64,000 bases of DNA from Ruminiclostridium sp. (GTDB lineage: Bacteria > Bacillota > Clostridia > Oscillospirales > Ruminococcaceae), in NCBI GenBank assembly GCA_017635095.1, contig JAGBMA010000236.1, positions 1 to 64,000 of the forward strand, given 5' to 3'. Position 1 is the stretch's first letter; each line of letters starts with the position of its first letter. Shown here in pieces: positions 35,270-43,562 of the stretch. The notes beneath the pieces were generated by a model that ran no database searches, was not told where the DNA came from, and saw only the letters and a list, made by a program, of their open reading frames with translations. The position numbers were made by a program, and so were the translations under genes.

Positions 35270-35764
35270 ATGGAAATAAGAGATCTTACAGACTATGACG
35301 ACCTGATCCAAGTCAGCCGTGTATATGAACAGAGCTGGAAATACGCATACAAAAACATTATTCCCCGGGCATATCTTGACAGCATACCGGAGGGACGCTG
35401 GGCAGCGAACATAAGAAAGCCCGGTATGAACAATCTCGTTCTTACCGACGGTGGAATAATAGTCGGAACTTGTGGTTACTGCAGATCCCGGTGGGACAAA
35501 TTTGCTGAGTACGGCGAGATCGTATCGGTGTATCTTCTTCCTGAGTATATGGGGAGAGGGTATGGTCGTGAGCTTGTTGTCACTGCAGTTTCCCGGCTTA
35601 AAAGCATGGGACATGAAAAGATCCTGCTTTGGGTGCTCGAAGATAACATAAAAGCACGTCAATTCTATGAACATATCGGATTTGTGAACGGTGGGGAAGT
35701 GCTTGACGACAATATCGGCGGCAAGGAGCTCCGTGAAATAATGTACATAAAAAGTGCCTGCTGA
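35270..35764 (+). CDS. GNAT-family N-acetyltransferase
   Basis: A 164-residue acetyltransferase. The acetyl-CoA loop is LPEYMGRGYGRELVVTAV (GRGYG) near residue 93, and the usual C-terminal ILWVLEDNIKARQFYEHIGF follows. The acceptor is unknown. The ribosome site is weak (A-rich stretch before ATG 35270), so the exact start is less sure. The last codons overlap a terminator shared with the convergent ACT-protein gene. Confidence 0.88.
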   Translation: MEIRDLTDYDDLIQVSRVYEQSWKYAYKNIIPRAYLDSIPEGRWAANIRKPGMNNLVLTDGGIIVGTCGYCRSRWDKFAEYGEIVSVYLLPEYMGRGYGRELVVTAVSRLKSMGHEKILLWVLEDNIKARQFYEHIGFVNGGEVLDDNIGGKELREIMYIKSAC

Positions 35765-35789
35765 GAAATTGGCTCTCAACAGGCACTTT
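35751..35789. terminator. Bidirectional terminator overlapping a stop codon
   Basis: AAAGTGCCTG (35751-35760) pairs with CAGGCACTTT (35780-35789), and TGAGA with TCTCA inside. The left arm lies in the last codons of the acetyltransferase gene. Confidence 0.82.
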
Positions 35790-35802
35790 GTTATATTTCC
35801 TT

Positions 35803-36249
35803 TCAGAACACTTTTCTGAGTTCGGTCTCGAAGTCTGTGCTGTCGCTCTCACGAACAACTACCGATATCTCGTCAAGAGCGGTGGTTATCAGTATTGGAT
35901 TGGCTTTGGCATTAGCGAGCGCCTTGAATACTTTCTCCGCAAATCCGACGCCCTCTACCATTTCGGCGGATTTAATGATAAACTTCACGTTTCCTGAGTT
36001 TATCATCGGCGGTTTTGCAGGCTTGACACCGTTTGATACTTTAAGTATCTTCGGCATATCGCTGTCTGCGAATGTAAAACCTATGGAAGTGCTCTCAGCA
36101 GAGACCGGAGCTTTCGATATCATATCAATAACGACATTTTCGCTTGCTGCCGCCGAGAAAACGCTGCAGATAAAGCTGCTCTCGCTGTCGTAAGGTATGT
36201 CAGCGAATGTGATGATAGAGACTTCTTCCTGTTTTGTGATCGTTGTCAT
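35803..36249 (-). CDS. Stand-alone tandem-ACT protein like the aspartokinase regulatory domain
   Basis: A 148-residue protein made only of two ACT domains. The first covers about 1-78 (VSIITFADIPYDSESSFICSVFSAAASENVVIDMIS), the second about 85-148 (GNVKFIIKSAEMVEGVGFAEKVFKALANAKANPILITTALDEISVVV), closely following the C-terminal regulatory half of aspartokinase. No kinase domain is present. It is the last gene of the asd-dapA-dapB operon, so a lysine-binding regulatory or partner role is likely (inference). The start at ATG 36249 has AAAGGAACGG upstream. Confidence 0.85.
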   Translation of the reverse strand: MTTITKQEEVSIITFADIPYDSESSFICSVFSAAASENVVIDMISKAPVSAESTSIGFTFADSDMPKILKVSNGVKPAKPPMINSGNVKFIIKSAEMVEGVGFAEKVFKALANAKANPILITTALDEISVVVRESDSTDFETELRKVF

Positions 36250-36266
36250 TGTTCCCGTTCCTTTCT

Positions 36267-37025
36267 TTACGCGTCCGCAAGGAGATCGGACATATCATAA
36301 AGTCCTTTGTCCTTCTTCGAGAGGAAAACTGCGGCATTTATAGAGCCGTTTGCAAACACTTCCTTGCTTGCTGCCGAATGAGAGAGGGTTATCACCTCAT
36401 CGTGACCCGCGAAGATAATGTCATGCTCGCCGACGATCGTTCCGCCGCGTATCGAGTGCAGCCCGATCTCGGTAGCTTCACGGGGCTTCCTTACGCTGTG
36501 GCGGTCGTAAACATAGTGATACTTGTTGCCGAGTTCGTTGTTGAGAGCTTCCGCGATCATAATTGCAGTACCCGAGGGCGCATCTTTTTTGAGGTTGTGG
36601 TGCTTCTCGACGATCTCGATGTCGAACTGACCGCCGAGAACATTGACAGCCCGTTTTCCGAGCTCAACGAGAAGATTAATGCCGAGAGACATGTTGAACG
36701 TGAAAAATACCGGGATCTGTTCAGCAGTCTTCTTTATCTGCGCCACCTGTTCGTCGGTGTAACCGGTAGTTGCAACAACGACCGGTACTCCGTTCATGGT
36801 GCAGTATGACAGCAGATCGTCAAGCGCGCTTGGGTGAGAGAAGTCGATGATGACGTCCGGCTTTTCCGGAAGCTCAAACGGCGACTTCACAACGGGAAAT
36901 CCCGCAGTCTGTTCGGTGTTAAGATCTATTCCGGCGATGACTTTGCAATCGTCCCTCTGTGCTATGAGATTGGTTATTACGCGCCCCATTTTTCCGTTGG
37001 CGCCCGTTATTGCAACTTTTACCAT
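36267..37025 (-). CDS. dapB: 4-hydroxy-tetrahydrodipicolinate reductase
   Basis: A 252-residue NAD(P)H-dependent enzyme of the diaminopimelate/lysine pathway. VAITGANGKMGRVI nucleotide-binding start, DFSHPSAL, VVATTGYTDEQ, and the active-site EKHHNLKKDAPSGTA near 150, then the SIRGGTIVGEHDIIFAG motif. ATG 37025 with AGGAAGTGA before it. It follows dapA by 22 nt. Confidence 0.96.
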   Translation of the reverse strand: MVKVAITGANGKMGRVITNLIAQRDDCKVIAGIDLNTEQTAGFPVVKSPFELPEKPDVIIDFSHPSALDDLLSYCTMNGVPVVVATTGYTDEQVAQIKKTAEQIPVFFTFNMSLGINLLVELGKRAVNVLGGQFDIEIVEKHHNLKKDAPSGTAIMIAEALNNELGNKYHYVYDRHSVRKPREATEIGLHSIRGGTIVGEHDIIFAGHDEVITLSHSAASKEVFANGSINAAVFLSKKDKGLYDMSDLLADA

Positions 37026-37047
37026 TGTTTCACTTCCTGTACTGCGA

Positions 37048-37929
37048 TCAGAGCAGTCCCACGTTTTTGAGCGCAGCCCTGAGCTTTTCGATCTTTGCTT
37101 CTTCCATTCTTATGAGAGGCAGCCTGCACTCTCCGACATTCTTTCCGAGAAGGTTCATTGCCTCCTTGACAGGTATCGGGTTCACGTCCATGAACAGTGC
37201 GTTTTCCATATCAAGGTACTTTAACTGCAGCTCCAGAGCTTCTTTCTGCTTTCCGGCGAGGAAAAGCTCCACCATGTCGTGCTTCTGGCGCGGTATAACA
37301 TTTGATGATACCGAGATAACGCCCTTTGCACCGAGGGAGAGGAAGGGAAGGAGCTGGTCGTCGTTTCCGGAGTAGATGTCAAAATCGGTGTGCGCAGCTA
37401 TTTCGGCTGCGAGAGAGAGATTGCCGCTTGCTTCCTTTACTGCGGAGATCTTCTCGTTCTTTGAAAGCTCGATGTATGTATCGAGCTGGATCGCCGTACC
37501 TGTTCTCGAAGGTACATTGTAAAGAATCGTCGGAATATTTACGGAATCCGCGATAGTGTTGAAATGAGCGACAAGACCGCGCTGAGATGTCTTGTTGTAG
37601 TAAGGCGTAACCTGAAGTGTAGCGTCAGCGCCGACTTTTTCGGCTTCCTTTGTAAGCTCCACAGCGTAACCGGTGTCGTTGCTGCCGGTACCTGCAATGA
37701 CAGGAACGCGCTTGTTGACCTTTTCAACGCAGAAGCGTATCATCTCGATATGCTCCTCATCGGTCATGGTAGATGCTTCACCAGTGGTGCCCACAACTAC
37801 TATGGCATCTGTCTTGTTCGCGATCTGCTCTTCGATAAGTTCAGCGAACTTCTCATAATTTATACTTCCGTCGGGGAACATAGGGGTCACGATGGCAACT
37901 CCCGTACCCGTAAAGATAGTCTTTCTCAT
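37048..37929 (-). CDS. dapA: 4-hydroxy-tetrahydrodipicolinate synthase
   Basis: A 293-residue aldolase joining pyruvate and aspartate semialdehyde. VVGTTGEASTMTDEEH near 45, YYNKTSQRGLVAHF with the catalytic Tyr near 135, Schiff-base lysine in ISAVKEASGN near 165, and YSGNDDQLLPFLSLGAKGVISV. ATG 37929 (MRKTIF) has AAGGAGA at 37941-37935; a longer frame adds six residues without support. Confidence 0.96.
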   Translation of the reverse strand: MRKTIFTGTGVAIVTPMFPDGSINYEKFAELIEEQIANKTDAIVVVGTTGEASTMTDEEHIEMIRFCVEKVNKRVPVIAGTGSNDTGYAVELTKEAEKVGADATLQVTPYYNKTSQRGLVAHFNTIADSVNIPTILYNVPSRTGTAIQLDTYIELSKNEKISAVKEASGNLSLAAEIAAHTDFDIYSGNDDQLLPFLSLGAKGVISVSSNVIPRQKHDMVELFLAGKQKEALELQLKYLDMENALFMDVNPIPVKEAMNLLGKNVGECRLPLIRMEEAKIEKLRAALKNVGLL

Positions 37930-37953
37930 AATGCATTCTCCTTGCATATATTT

Positions 37954-37975
37954 TTCTCCCGCTTTCGCGGGAGAA
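37954..37975 (-). other. Intercistronic hairpin between asd and dapA
   Basis: A 9-bp stem TTCTCCCGC/GCGGGAGAA with a TTTC/GAAA loop. On the coding (minus) strand it is followed by A-rich, not T-rich sequence, so it is unlikely to terminate; it may set mRNA stability or processing. Confidence 0.5.
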
Positions 37976-37986
37976 TGAAGCTGTTA

Positions 37987-39066
37987 TCAGTCAAAGTAGC
38001 CCTTTGCAGCATACAGCTCAGCCATGAGCACAGCGCCGCCGGCAGCACCGCGGAGAGTGTTGTGGGACAGGCATACGAACTTGTAATCGTACTGTGTATC
38101 GGGTCTGAGACGGCCTATGGAAACAGCCATACCGTTCTCAAGGTTGCGGTGGAGAGCAGCCTGGGGGTAGTTGTCCTCGGTGAAGTAGTTGAGAAACTGC
38201 TTCGGAGCGGAAGGAAGCTGGAGCTCCTGGGGAACGCCCTTGAAGTTCTTCCAGATATCGAGGATCTCGTCCATGGAGGGCTTGTTCTCGAAGCTTACGA
38301 AAGCTGCAGCAAAATGACCGTTTGAAACGGGCACGCGCAGACACTGAGTTGTGATAGAGGGGCTGGTTGCCTTCACTATCTCATTGCCCTCGATCTTACC
38401 CCAGACCTTGAGCGGCTCCTGCTCGGACTTTTCTTCCTCACCGCCGATATAAGGGATAAGGTTATCCACCATTTCCGGCCATGTCTCAAAAGTCTTGCCG
38501 GCACCGGAGATAGCCTGGTATGTGCAGGCGAGTACCTTAGTGATACCGAACTTGCGCAGGGGAGAGAGCGCGGGAACGTAGCTCTGTATCGAGCAGTTGG
38601 ACTTTACGGAGATGAAACCGCGCTTTGTGCCGAGACGAGCTCTCTGTGCAGCCACGATCTCGGTGTGCTCGGGGTTGATCTCCGGGATTATCATGGGAAC
38701 ATCGGGTGTGAAACGATGTGCGGAGTTGTTTGACATAACGGGAACTTCGTGCTTAGCGTACATTTCCTCAAGTGCCTTGATCTCGTCCTTCTTCATATTC
38801 ACAGCGCAGAAGACGAAATCCACCTGCTCCGCGATCTTGTCTATGTCCTTAGTAGCGTCGAGGATCACCATATCCTCCATTGCTTTCGGCATGGGCTTTT
38901 CGATGAGCCAGCGGGAACCGACAGCTTCCTTGTATGTCTTTCCTGCGGAACGCTCGGAAGCGGCGAGGACTTTTACCTTGAACCACGGGTGGTTTTCGAG
39001 AAGAACGGCGAAGCGCTGACCGACCATGCCCGTTGCTCCGATTATACCTACTTTGTACTCTTTCAT
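37987..39066 (-). CDS. asd: Aspartate-semialdehyde dehydrogenase
   Basis: A 359-residue dehydrogenase of the fungal/archaeal-like ASADH branch, longer and different from the short E. coli type. IIGATGMVGQRF start; catalytic Cys in SVKSNCSIQSYVPAL near 155; SNGHFAAAFV with the catalytic His; YQAISGAGKTF. It reduces aspartyl phosphate to the semialdehyde that feeds dapA. First gene of the operon behind the lysine riboswitch. ATG 39066 with AAAGGAAC upstream. No aspartokinase gene is in the window. Confidence 0.95.
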   Translation of the reverse strand: MKEYKVGIIGATGMVGQRFAVLLENHPWFKVKVLAASERSAGKTYKEAVGSRWLIEKPMPKAMEDMVILDATKDIDKIAEQVDFVFCAVNMKKDEIKALEEMYAKHEVPVMSNNSAHRFTPDVPMIIPEINPEHTEIVAAQRARLGTKRGFISVKSNCSIQSYVPALSPLRKFGITKVLACTYQAISGAGKTFETWPEMVDNLIPYIGGEEEKSEQEPLKVWGKIEGNEIVKATSPSITTQCLRVPVSNGHFAAAFVSFENKPSMDEILDIWKNFKGVPQELQLPSAPKQFLNYFTEDNYPQAALHRNLENGMAVSIGRLRPDTQYDYKFVCLSHNTLRGAAGGAVLMAELYAAKGYFD

Positions 39067-39095
39067 GATGATTGTTCCTTTCTTTGTCTGACTAA

Positions 39096-39122
39096 TATAA
39101 AAACCGGCTTTTAAAGCCGGTT
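39096..39122 (-). terminator. Riboswitch-controlled intrinsic terminator
   Basis: On the minus strand AACCGGCTT/AAGCCGGTT (arms at 39122-39114 and 39110-39102), followed by TTTTTAT. It lies between the lysine aptamer and asd and serves as the expression platform. Confidence 0.88.
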
Positions 39123-39166
39123 CGTTACAGAATGAAGTACGACAAAACGCGGAAAGCGGTATTGCC

Positions 39167-39334
39167 GATAGCTCTCCATTACGCCGGACGGCTTAATGAC
39201 AATCGTACACTTATTCAATGCACGACCGGATATGCATATTTCAACCTATACATTCCTCGGCGGCTTTCCCTTTCACATTAACAATATGTTGAAATATTGG
39301 CGTTAATGCTACTCTTTAAACCCGCGCCTCTATC
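39167..39334 (-). promoter_or_regulatory. Lysine riboswitch (L box)
   Basis: A 168-nt lysine aptamer on the minus strand. P1 is closed by GATAG (39334-39330) and CTATC (39171-39167). Conserved core elements follow in order: AGAGGCGCGGG, AGAGTAG, GGGAAAGCCGCCGAGG, CGTGCATTGAATAAGTGTA and GGAGAGCTATC. These match the L box of Bacillus lysC in order and sequence. Lysine binding should favour the terminator at 39122-39096 and shut off asd-dapA-dapB-ACT. It is transcribed from the promoter at 39344-39372. Confidence 0.95.
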
Positions 39335-39343
39335 TTTTGATAT

Positions 39344-39372
39344 ATTGTATCACAGTATGCTGTATTTGTCAA
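39344..39372 (-). promoter_or_regulatory. Promoter of the lysine riboswitch operon
   Basis: On the minus strand TTGACA (39372-39367), a 17-nt spacer and TACAAT (39349-39344). Transcription would start just before the aptamer. Confidence 0.88.
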
Positions 39373-39419
39373 TACTTTACGGTATAATTTTACATTGCAG
39401 CCGCCCGCGGGATCATATT

Positions 39420-40493
39420 TCAGCCCATTATCTCCCTTATCTTCGCCGCAAGCGCTTCCGCAGCCTTGTCGTGGGTAGCGGGGGAGGGGTGCCAGTCCGC
39501 GCCGTAGCCGAGCTTACCGTCATGCGGAGTGAGCCGCATCGTGTATATCTGCTCAAATCCGGATCGCTCCCTGAATATCTCCACAGCCTTCTCCATGTAA
39601 GGCGCTATCTCGTCGAGCATTATCCCCATAATGCAGAGTATCTTTGAAGTCGGGTTGCAGTTATGAACGACTGCAAGAAAATCGGCGTACTTCTTCGCGT
39701 ACAGTTCATATCTGTCCTCGTGACCTTTGCACCAGCTGTCGTCGTTGGTGCCGAGATTAACAACGATGAGACCGGGAACATAATTCCCGAAGTTCCAGTC
39801 TGTGTCCTGGGGCGCGAGCCCGTCCCGGTCATCGAACTTTTCATGCGAAAAACCGACTTTCGTGTAGTACGGCGGGAGAAGCTGATCGGTGAGCGGAGGC
39901 TTTTCCGGAGAATCAACGTACCCCGAGATTATGCCCCAGCCGCTGATCGAGAATGCGCGGACGTCCGCGTCGAGCAGCTTTGCGGTCTTGTATGAATAGG
40001 CTTTTGTGAAATCTTCTGTAGCGGTCTTGAAATGCGCAGCCGGGTCGTATTCGTCAACTCCGTAGCCGCAGGTTATAGAGTCGCCGATTATCTCAAGTTT
40101 AAGCGGCTTTTCGGGTATGGGGGTTATTTCTCCGTCGCACTCGATCGGACAGATGCCGAAAGTTGACATGGCACATTCGGACAGCTTTATGAATTTTATG
40201 TCCGCCTCGGTCTCTTTGCTGCTCTCTATAACGGGGACAGTCTTCTGTATGCTGTCGAGGAGACCTTCTGTGGTTCTGATGCCGTTCACATAGACCGCGT
40301 ATCTTGCCCAGTTCTCATCGTTCGCGGGCTTTTCGGAAGCTCCGTCGCCCACAAGCTTCAGAGTGAGCTCCCTGCCTTTGAAGTGACATTCAAAACCGCT
40401 TCCGGAGAGTGCGCACCAGAAATTGTCGTCCTCGTCATAGATACCGCGTCCGGTGAGCTTTACGTTATCCTCGTTCACAATGTACTTTTTCAT
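39420..40493 (-). CDS. CE2-type SGNH carbohydrate esterase
   Basis: A 357-residue protein with two domains: an N-terminal jelly-roll-like part (about 1-125: FWCALSGSGFECHFKGRELTL) and an SGNH hydrolase with LEIIGDSITCGYGV (block I Ser near 138), VVNLGTNDDSW (block III Asn) and YGADWHPSPATHDKAAE (catalytic Asp-His). This architecture is that of carbohydrate esterase family 2, which deacetylates sugars and mannan or xylan oligomers. No signal peptide is present, so it is probably cytoplasmic. ATG 40493 overlaps the plsY stop (ATGA), with GAGG 7 nt upstream. Confidence 0.85.
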   Translation of the reverse strand: MKKYIVNEDNVKLTGRGIYDEDDNFWCALSGSGFECHFKGRELTLKLVGDGASEKPANDENWARYAVYVNGIRTTEGLLDSIQKTVPVIESSKETEADIKFIKLSECAMSTFGICPIECDGEITPIPEKPLKLEIIGDSITCGYGVDEYDPAAHFKTATEDFTKAYSYKTAKLLDADVRAFSISGWGIISGYVDSPEKPPLTDQLLPPYYTKVGFSHEKFDDRDGLAPQDTDWNFGNYVPGLIVVNLGTNDDSWCKGHEDRYELYAKKYADFLAVVHNCNPTSKILCIMGIMLDEIAPYMEKAVEIFRERSGFEQIYTMRLTPHDGKLGYGADWHPSPATHDKAAEALAAKIREIMG

Positions 40494-41179
40494 TTTGCAG
40501 CCTCGTTTTCTCCGGACTTCTGTCCGAGCTTCTTTTCCGTGTGGTTTGCAAGACGTTTGATATTTTCGCGGTGCATGAATATGAGCATAGCACCGATACA
40601 AGCCGAGAGCGCAAAGTTTATCCATGCGGCGCTGTCATTCTGCATAAGCGAGAACCCGAGCACAGCGAAGGGATAGAATGCCGCAGCGCATATGGAACCG
40701 AGAGAGACGTATCTTGTTATTGCAACGATGATGACGAAAACAACGAAAGGCGCGACGCCCGCGATCCAGTTTATAGCGAGCATAGCCGCGAATGTCACGA
40801 GAATGCCCTTGCCGCCCTTGAAGCCGTAGTAAAGCGGGAAAACGTGCCCAAGCACAGCGAATATGCCGGAAAGATAGTTCACCCAGCTCCACCCGTTCTC
40901 ATGGGAATATGTGTCTATCCCGACAAGCCCGCGGAATATGAGATGGACGAGGACTATGGAGAGCACGCCTTTGAGGATATCGCCTATAAGTACGAAAAGC
41001 GCAGCGGCCTTGCCCTGGGTACGGAGAGTATTGGTGAGACCTGCGTTTCCGCTTCCGAGCTCGCGTATATCCTTGCCGGACTTTATCTTTGTGACGATGA
41101 TGGCGGAGTTTATGCCGCAGAGCAGATAAGGAATGATCGCGGCGAGTGCGAAACATAGTACATACATTAAAGTTTCCAT
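40490..41179 (-). CDS. plsY: Acyl-phosphate:glycerol-3-phosphate acyltransferase PlsY
   Basis: A 229-residue integral membrane enzyme making lysophosphatidic acid from acyl phosphate. Motif 1 GSGNAGLTNTLRT near 43, motif 2 FKGGKGILVTFA near 120 and several membrane helices are clear. The C-terminal 25 residues are charged and longer than usual. It follows der by 35 nt, the conserved Firmicute der-plsY order; gpsA, often next, is absent. Confidence 0.95.
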   Translation of the reverse strand: METLMYVLCFALAAIIPYLLCGINSAIIVTKIKSGKDIRELGSGNAGLTNTLRTQGKAAALFVLIGDILKGVLSIVLVHLIFRGLVGIDTYSHENGWSWVNYLSGIFAVLGHVFPLYYGFKGGKGILVTFAAMLAINWIAGVAPFVVFVIIVAITRYVSLGSICAAAFYPFAVLGFSLMQNDSAAWINFALSACIGAMLIFMHRENIKRLANHTEKKLGQKSGENEAAK

Positions 41180-41214
41180 GTATAAGTTCCTCTTTTTTAT
41201 ATCTTTTTCTTAAC

Positions 41215-42546
41215 TCACGCTTTCGCGTTCTTTTCATCTCCGCGCTCGCGTACAACTATGCGGACAGGCGTTGCGTCAAGACGGAACGCTTCCCGGATCT
41301 GGTTTTCGATGTAACGCTGATAGGAATAGTGGAAGAGCTCCTTGTTGTTGCAGAAAACAACGAATGTGGGCGGCTTGGTGGAGGCCTGAGTCATATAGTA
41401 CAGCTTCAGCCGCTTGCCCTTGTCGGAGGGGGGCTGCACGCGGGAAGTCGCGTAGCTCAGAAGGTCGTTGAGCATTCCCGTGGTTATGCGCCGCGCATTC
41501 TGTTCGGCAGTGTATCTTATAAGCTCGAAAAGCTTGTCTATGCGCTGACCGGTGAGGGCAGAGATAAATACGAAAGGCGCGTAGGACATAAACGAGAAAT
41601 CGACTTCGAGCTTTTTTCTGAACTCGTTCATGGTTTTGTCGTCCTTGTCTATGCTGTCCCACTTGTTTATTGCAATAACACAGGCCTTGCCCTGTTCGTG
41701 TGCATATCCCGCTACCTTGCTGTCCTGTTCGGCGAATCCTTCGTTGGCGTCTATCATTATAACGCATACATCGGCACGATCCACCGCCATATACGCGCGC
41801 AGAACGCTGAAATGTTCCACGCTCTCCGTGACTTTTGATTTTCTCCGAATGCCGGCGGTGTCTATGAATACATACTTTTCGCCGTCACGTTCTACGACTG
41901 TATCTATTGCATCGCGGGTGGTGCCGGCGATATCCGAGACGATAACACGCTGTTCACCTGCGATCTTGTTCACGAGGGAGGATTTTCCCGCGTTCGGCCG
42001 GCCTATGACTGCGACCTTTATGAGCGCATCGTCATACTCTTCTTCGTCATCGTCGGGCATATTCTCCATGACTGCGTCAAGAAGATCGCCCGTTCCGTGA
42101 CCGTGAACGGAGGAGACTGCAATAGGGTCGCCGAGACCGAGATTGTAGAATTCGTAGAGCTCCGGCGGGGGAGCGCCTAACGAATCACACTTGTTTACAC
42201 AGAGCACCACCGGTTTCCCGCTTTTGAGAAGCATTGCCGCAACGCTCTCATCGTTTGCGGTGATACCTGTGGTGATATCCACCACGAAGATGATGACATC
42301 GGCGCTGTCGATAGCGAGCTGAGCCTGTTCACGCATCTGGGACAGTATCACGTCCTTGCTTTCCGGCTCTATACCTCCGGTATCGACAAGGGTGAAGCTT
42401 TTGTCGAGCCATTCGGCTCTGCCGTAGATACGGTCGCGGGTCACGCCCGGTGTGTCCTCAACTATGGAGAGACGCTGACCGATAAGTTTATTGAAGAGAG
42501 TCGATTTTCCGACATTCGGGCGACCGACTATTGCTACAAGTCTCAT
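41215..42546 (-). CDS. der: Ribosome-assembly GTPase Der (EngA)
   Basis: A 443-residue protein with two GTPase domains and a KH-like C-terminal domain. First G domain GRPNVGKSTLFNKLIG, DTPGVTRDRIYG, DTGGIEP, NKCD; second GRPNAGKSSLVNKIAG, DIAGTTRDAID, DTAGIRRKSK, NKWD. It acts in 50S subunit maturation. ATG 42546 has AGGAGATAACA upstream. Third in a five-gene minus-strand operon. Confidence 0.97.
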   Translation of the reverse strand: MRLVAIVGRPNVGKSTLFNKLIGQRLSIVEDTPGVTRDRIYGRAEWLDKSFTLVDTGGIEPESKDVILSQMREQAQLAIDSADVIIFVVDITTGITANDESVAAMLLKSGKPVVLCVNKCDSLGAPPPELYEFYNLGLGDPIAVSSVHGHGTGDLLDAVMENMPDDDEEEYDDALIKVAVIGRPNAGKSSLVNKIAGEQRVIVSDIAGTTRDAIDTVVERDGEKYVFIDTAGIRRKSKVTESVEHFSVLRAYMAVDRADVCVIMIDANEGFAEQDSKVAGYAHEQGKACVIAINKWDSIDKDDKTMNEFRKKLEVDFSFMSYAPFVFISALTGQRIDKLFELIRYTAEQNARRITTGMLNDLLSYATSRVQPPSDKGKRLKLYYMTQASTKPPTFVVFCNNKELFHYSYQRYIENQIREAFRLDATPVRIVVRERGDEKNAKA

Positions 42547-42563
42547 TGTTATCTCCTGTTCTT

Positions 42564-43550
42564 TCAGCTGAGCCGTGTTTTTTTCACTCTGACATCGCTT
42601 CCGACGAACACAAGCTCTTCCATTGTGGATATGCGGGAGTATATACGCTCGCCGTAGCGCTTCGGAAGTTCGCTGTGATCGAGATTTGTGCTGATAATTG
42701 TCGGCAGTGACGCGTTCATTCTGTCGTTGATTATATTATAGAACGCGGACTGGTTGAATTTCGTGTCAAATTCCGCGCCAACGTCGTCGAGAACGAGCAG
42801 ATCCGCTTTTATGACCATTCCGAGTGTGTCCGCATCGGAAGGCGAATTGCCGAAATGCTCTTTTTCTATCATTCTCATCAGATCGGGTGCGGATATGTAT
42901 ATCACGTTGTATCCTTTTTCGATGACTGCGGAAGCAATGCTGAGGGAGAGGTGGGTCTTTCCGAGACCCGTCTTGCCGCGCATCAGCAGTCCTCCGTATG
43001 GGATATGGAAGTCTTCCGCGTACTTTATGCAGGCGGACAGATTTACTTCCATGATCTTTCTTGCAGTCGCCCCGAGCTGGGTGGGGGTACTGTCATCGTA
43101 GTAGGAAAGGCTGAATTCGTTGAAAGTGCAAAGCCGTAGGGGAGAGGATCGGTTGATCTCTTCCGCCGACGCTTTTTTCACCATATCCATGAAGCAGGAA
43201 CAGCGTTTCCCGTCGATAACTCCGGTGTCGCGGCATTTTTTGCATTCACATACCGGTTCGAGGTAATCCTGCGGATAACCGCGGCTGACAAGAGCACTCC
43301 TGAGCTGTTCCCGGAGAGAAAGATTATCTTTTTCGATCTCGGCGAGTTTTTCGGAAATATTCCCGTCCCTGTCCGCAATAGCGGAGAGTAGTTTTGCGGA
43401 AGTGCCCGAAAGCTTTGTGCGCAGAGCGTATATATCCGGAAATTTCAGCTTTATTTCTTCGAGCCGCATTTCTTCCGTATTTCTGTCTTTTTGCCTTATG
43501 CGGTTGAGTTCCGCTTCCGCAGCGGCGTAAAATCTGTTGTCGAATGCCAT
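42564..43550 (-). CDS. DnaI/DnaC-like helicase loader ATPase
   Basis: A 328-residue AAA+ protein. An N-terminal helical region contains a zinc-binding cluster CECKKCRDTGVIDGKRCSC (about 100-118), and the ATPase follows with LLMRGKTGLGKTHLSLSIA (Walker A near 190) and DLLVLDDVGAEFD (Walker B). The family loads replicative helicase DnaB/DnaC onto DNA. Its partner DnaD is encoded directly upstream, the usual primosome pair. Start ATG 43550; the ribosome site is weak. Confidence 0.9.
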   Translation of the reverse strand: MAFDNRFYAAAEAELNRIRQKDRNTEEMRLEEIKLKFPDIYALRTKLSGTSAKLLSAIADRDGNISEKLAEIEKDNLSLREQLRSALVSRGYPQDYLEPVCECKKCRDTGVIDGKRCSCFMDMVKKASAEEINRSSPLRLCTFNEFSLSYYDDSTPTQLGATARKIMEVNLSACIKYAEDFHIPYGGLLMRGKTGLGKTHLSLSIASAVIEKGYNVIYISAPDLMRMIEKEHFGNSPSDADTLGMVIKADLLVLDDVGAEFDTKFNQSAFYNIINDRMNASLPTIISTNLDHSELPKRYGERIYSRISTMEELVFVGSDVRVKKTRLS

Positions 43551-43562
43551 ATCAAATCACTC

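Noticed and set aside
37954..37975. Intrinsic terminator between asd and dapA
   Set aside because: On the transcribed strand the hairpin is followed by A-rich, not T-rich sequence.
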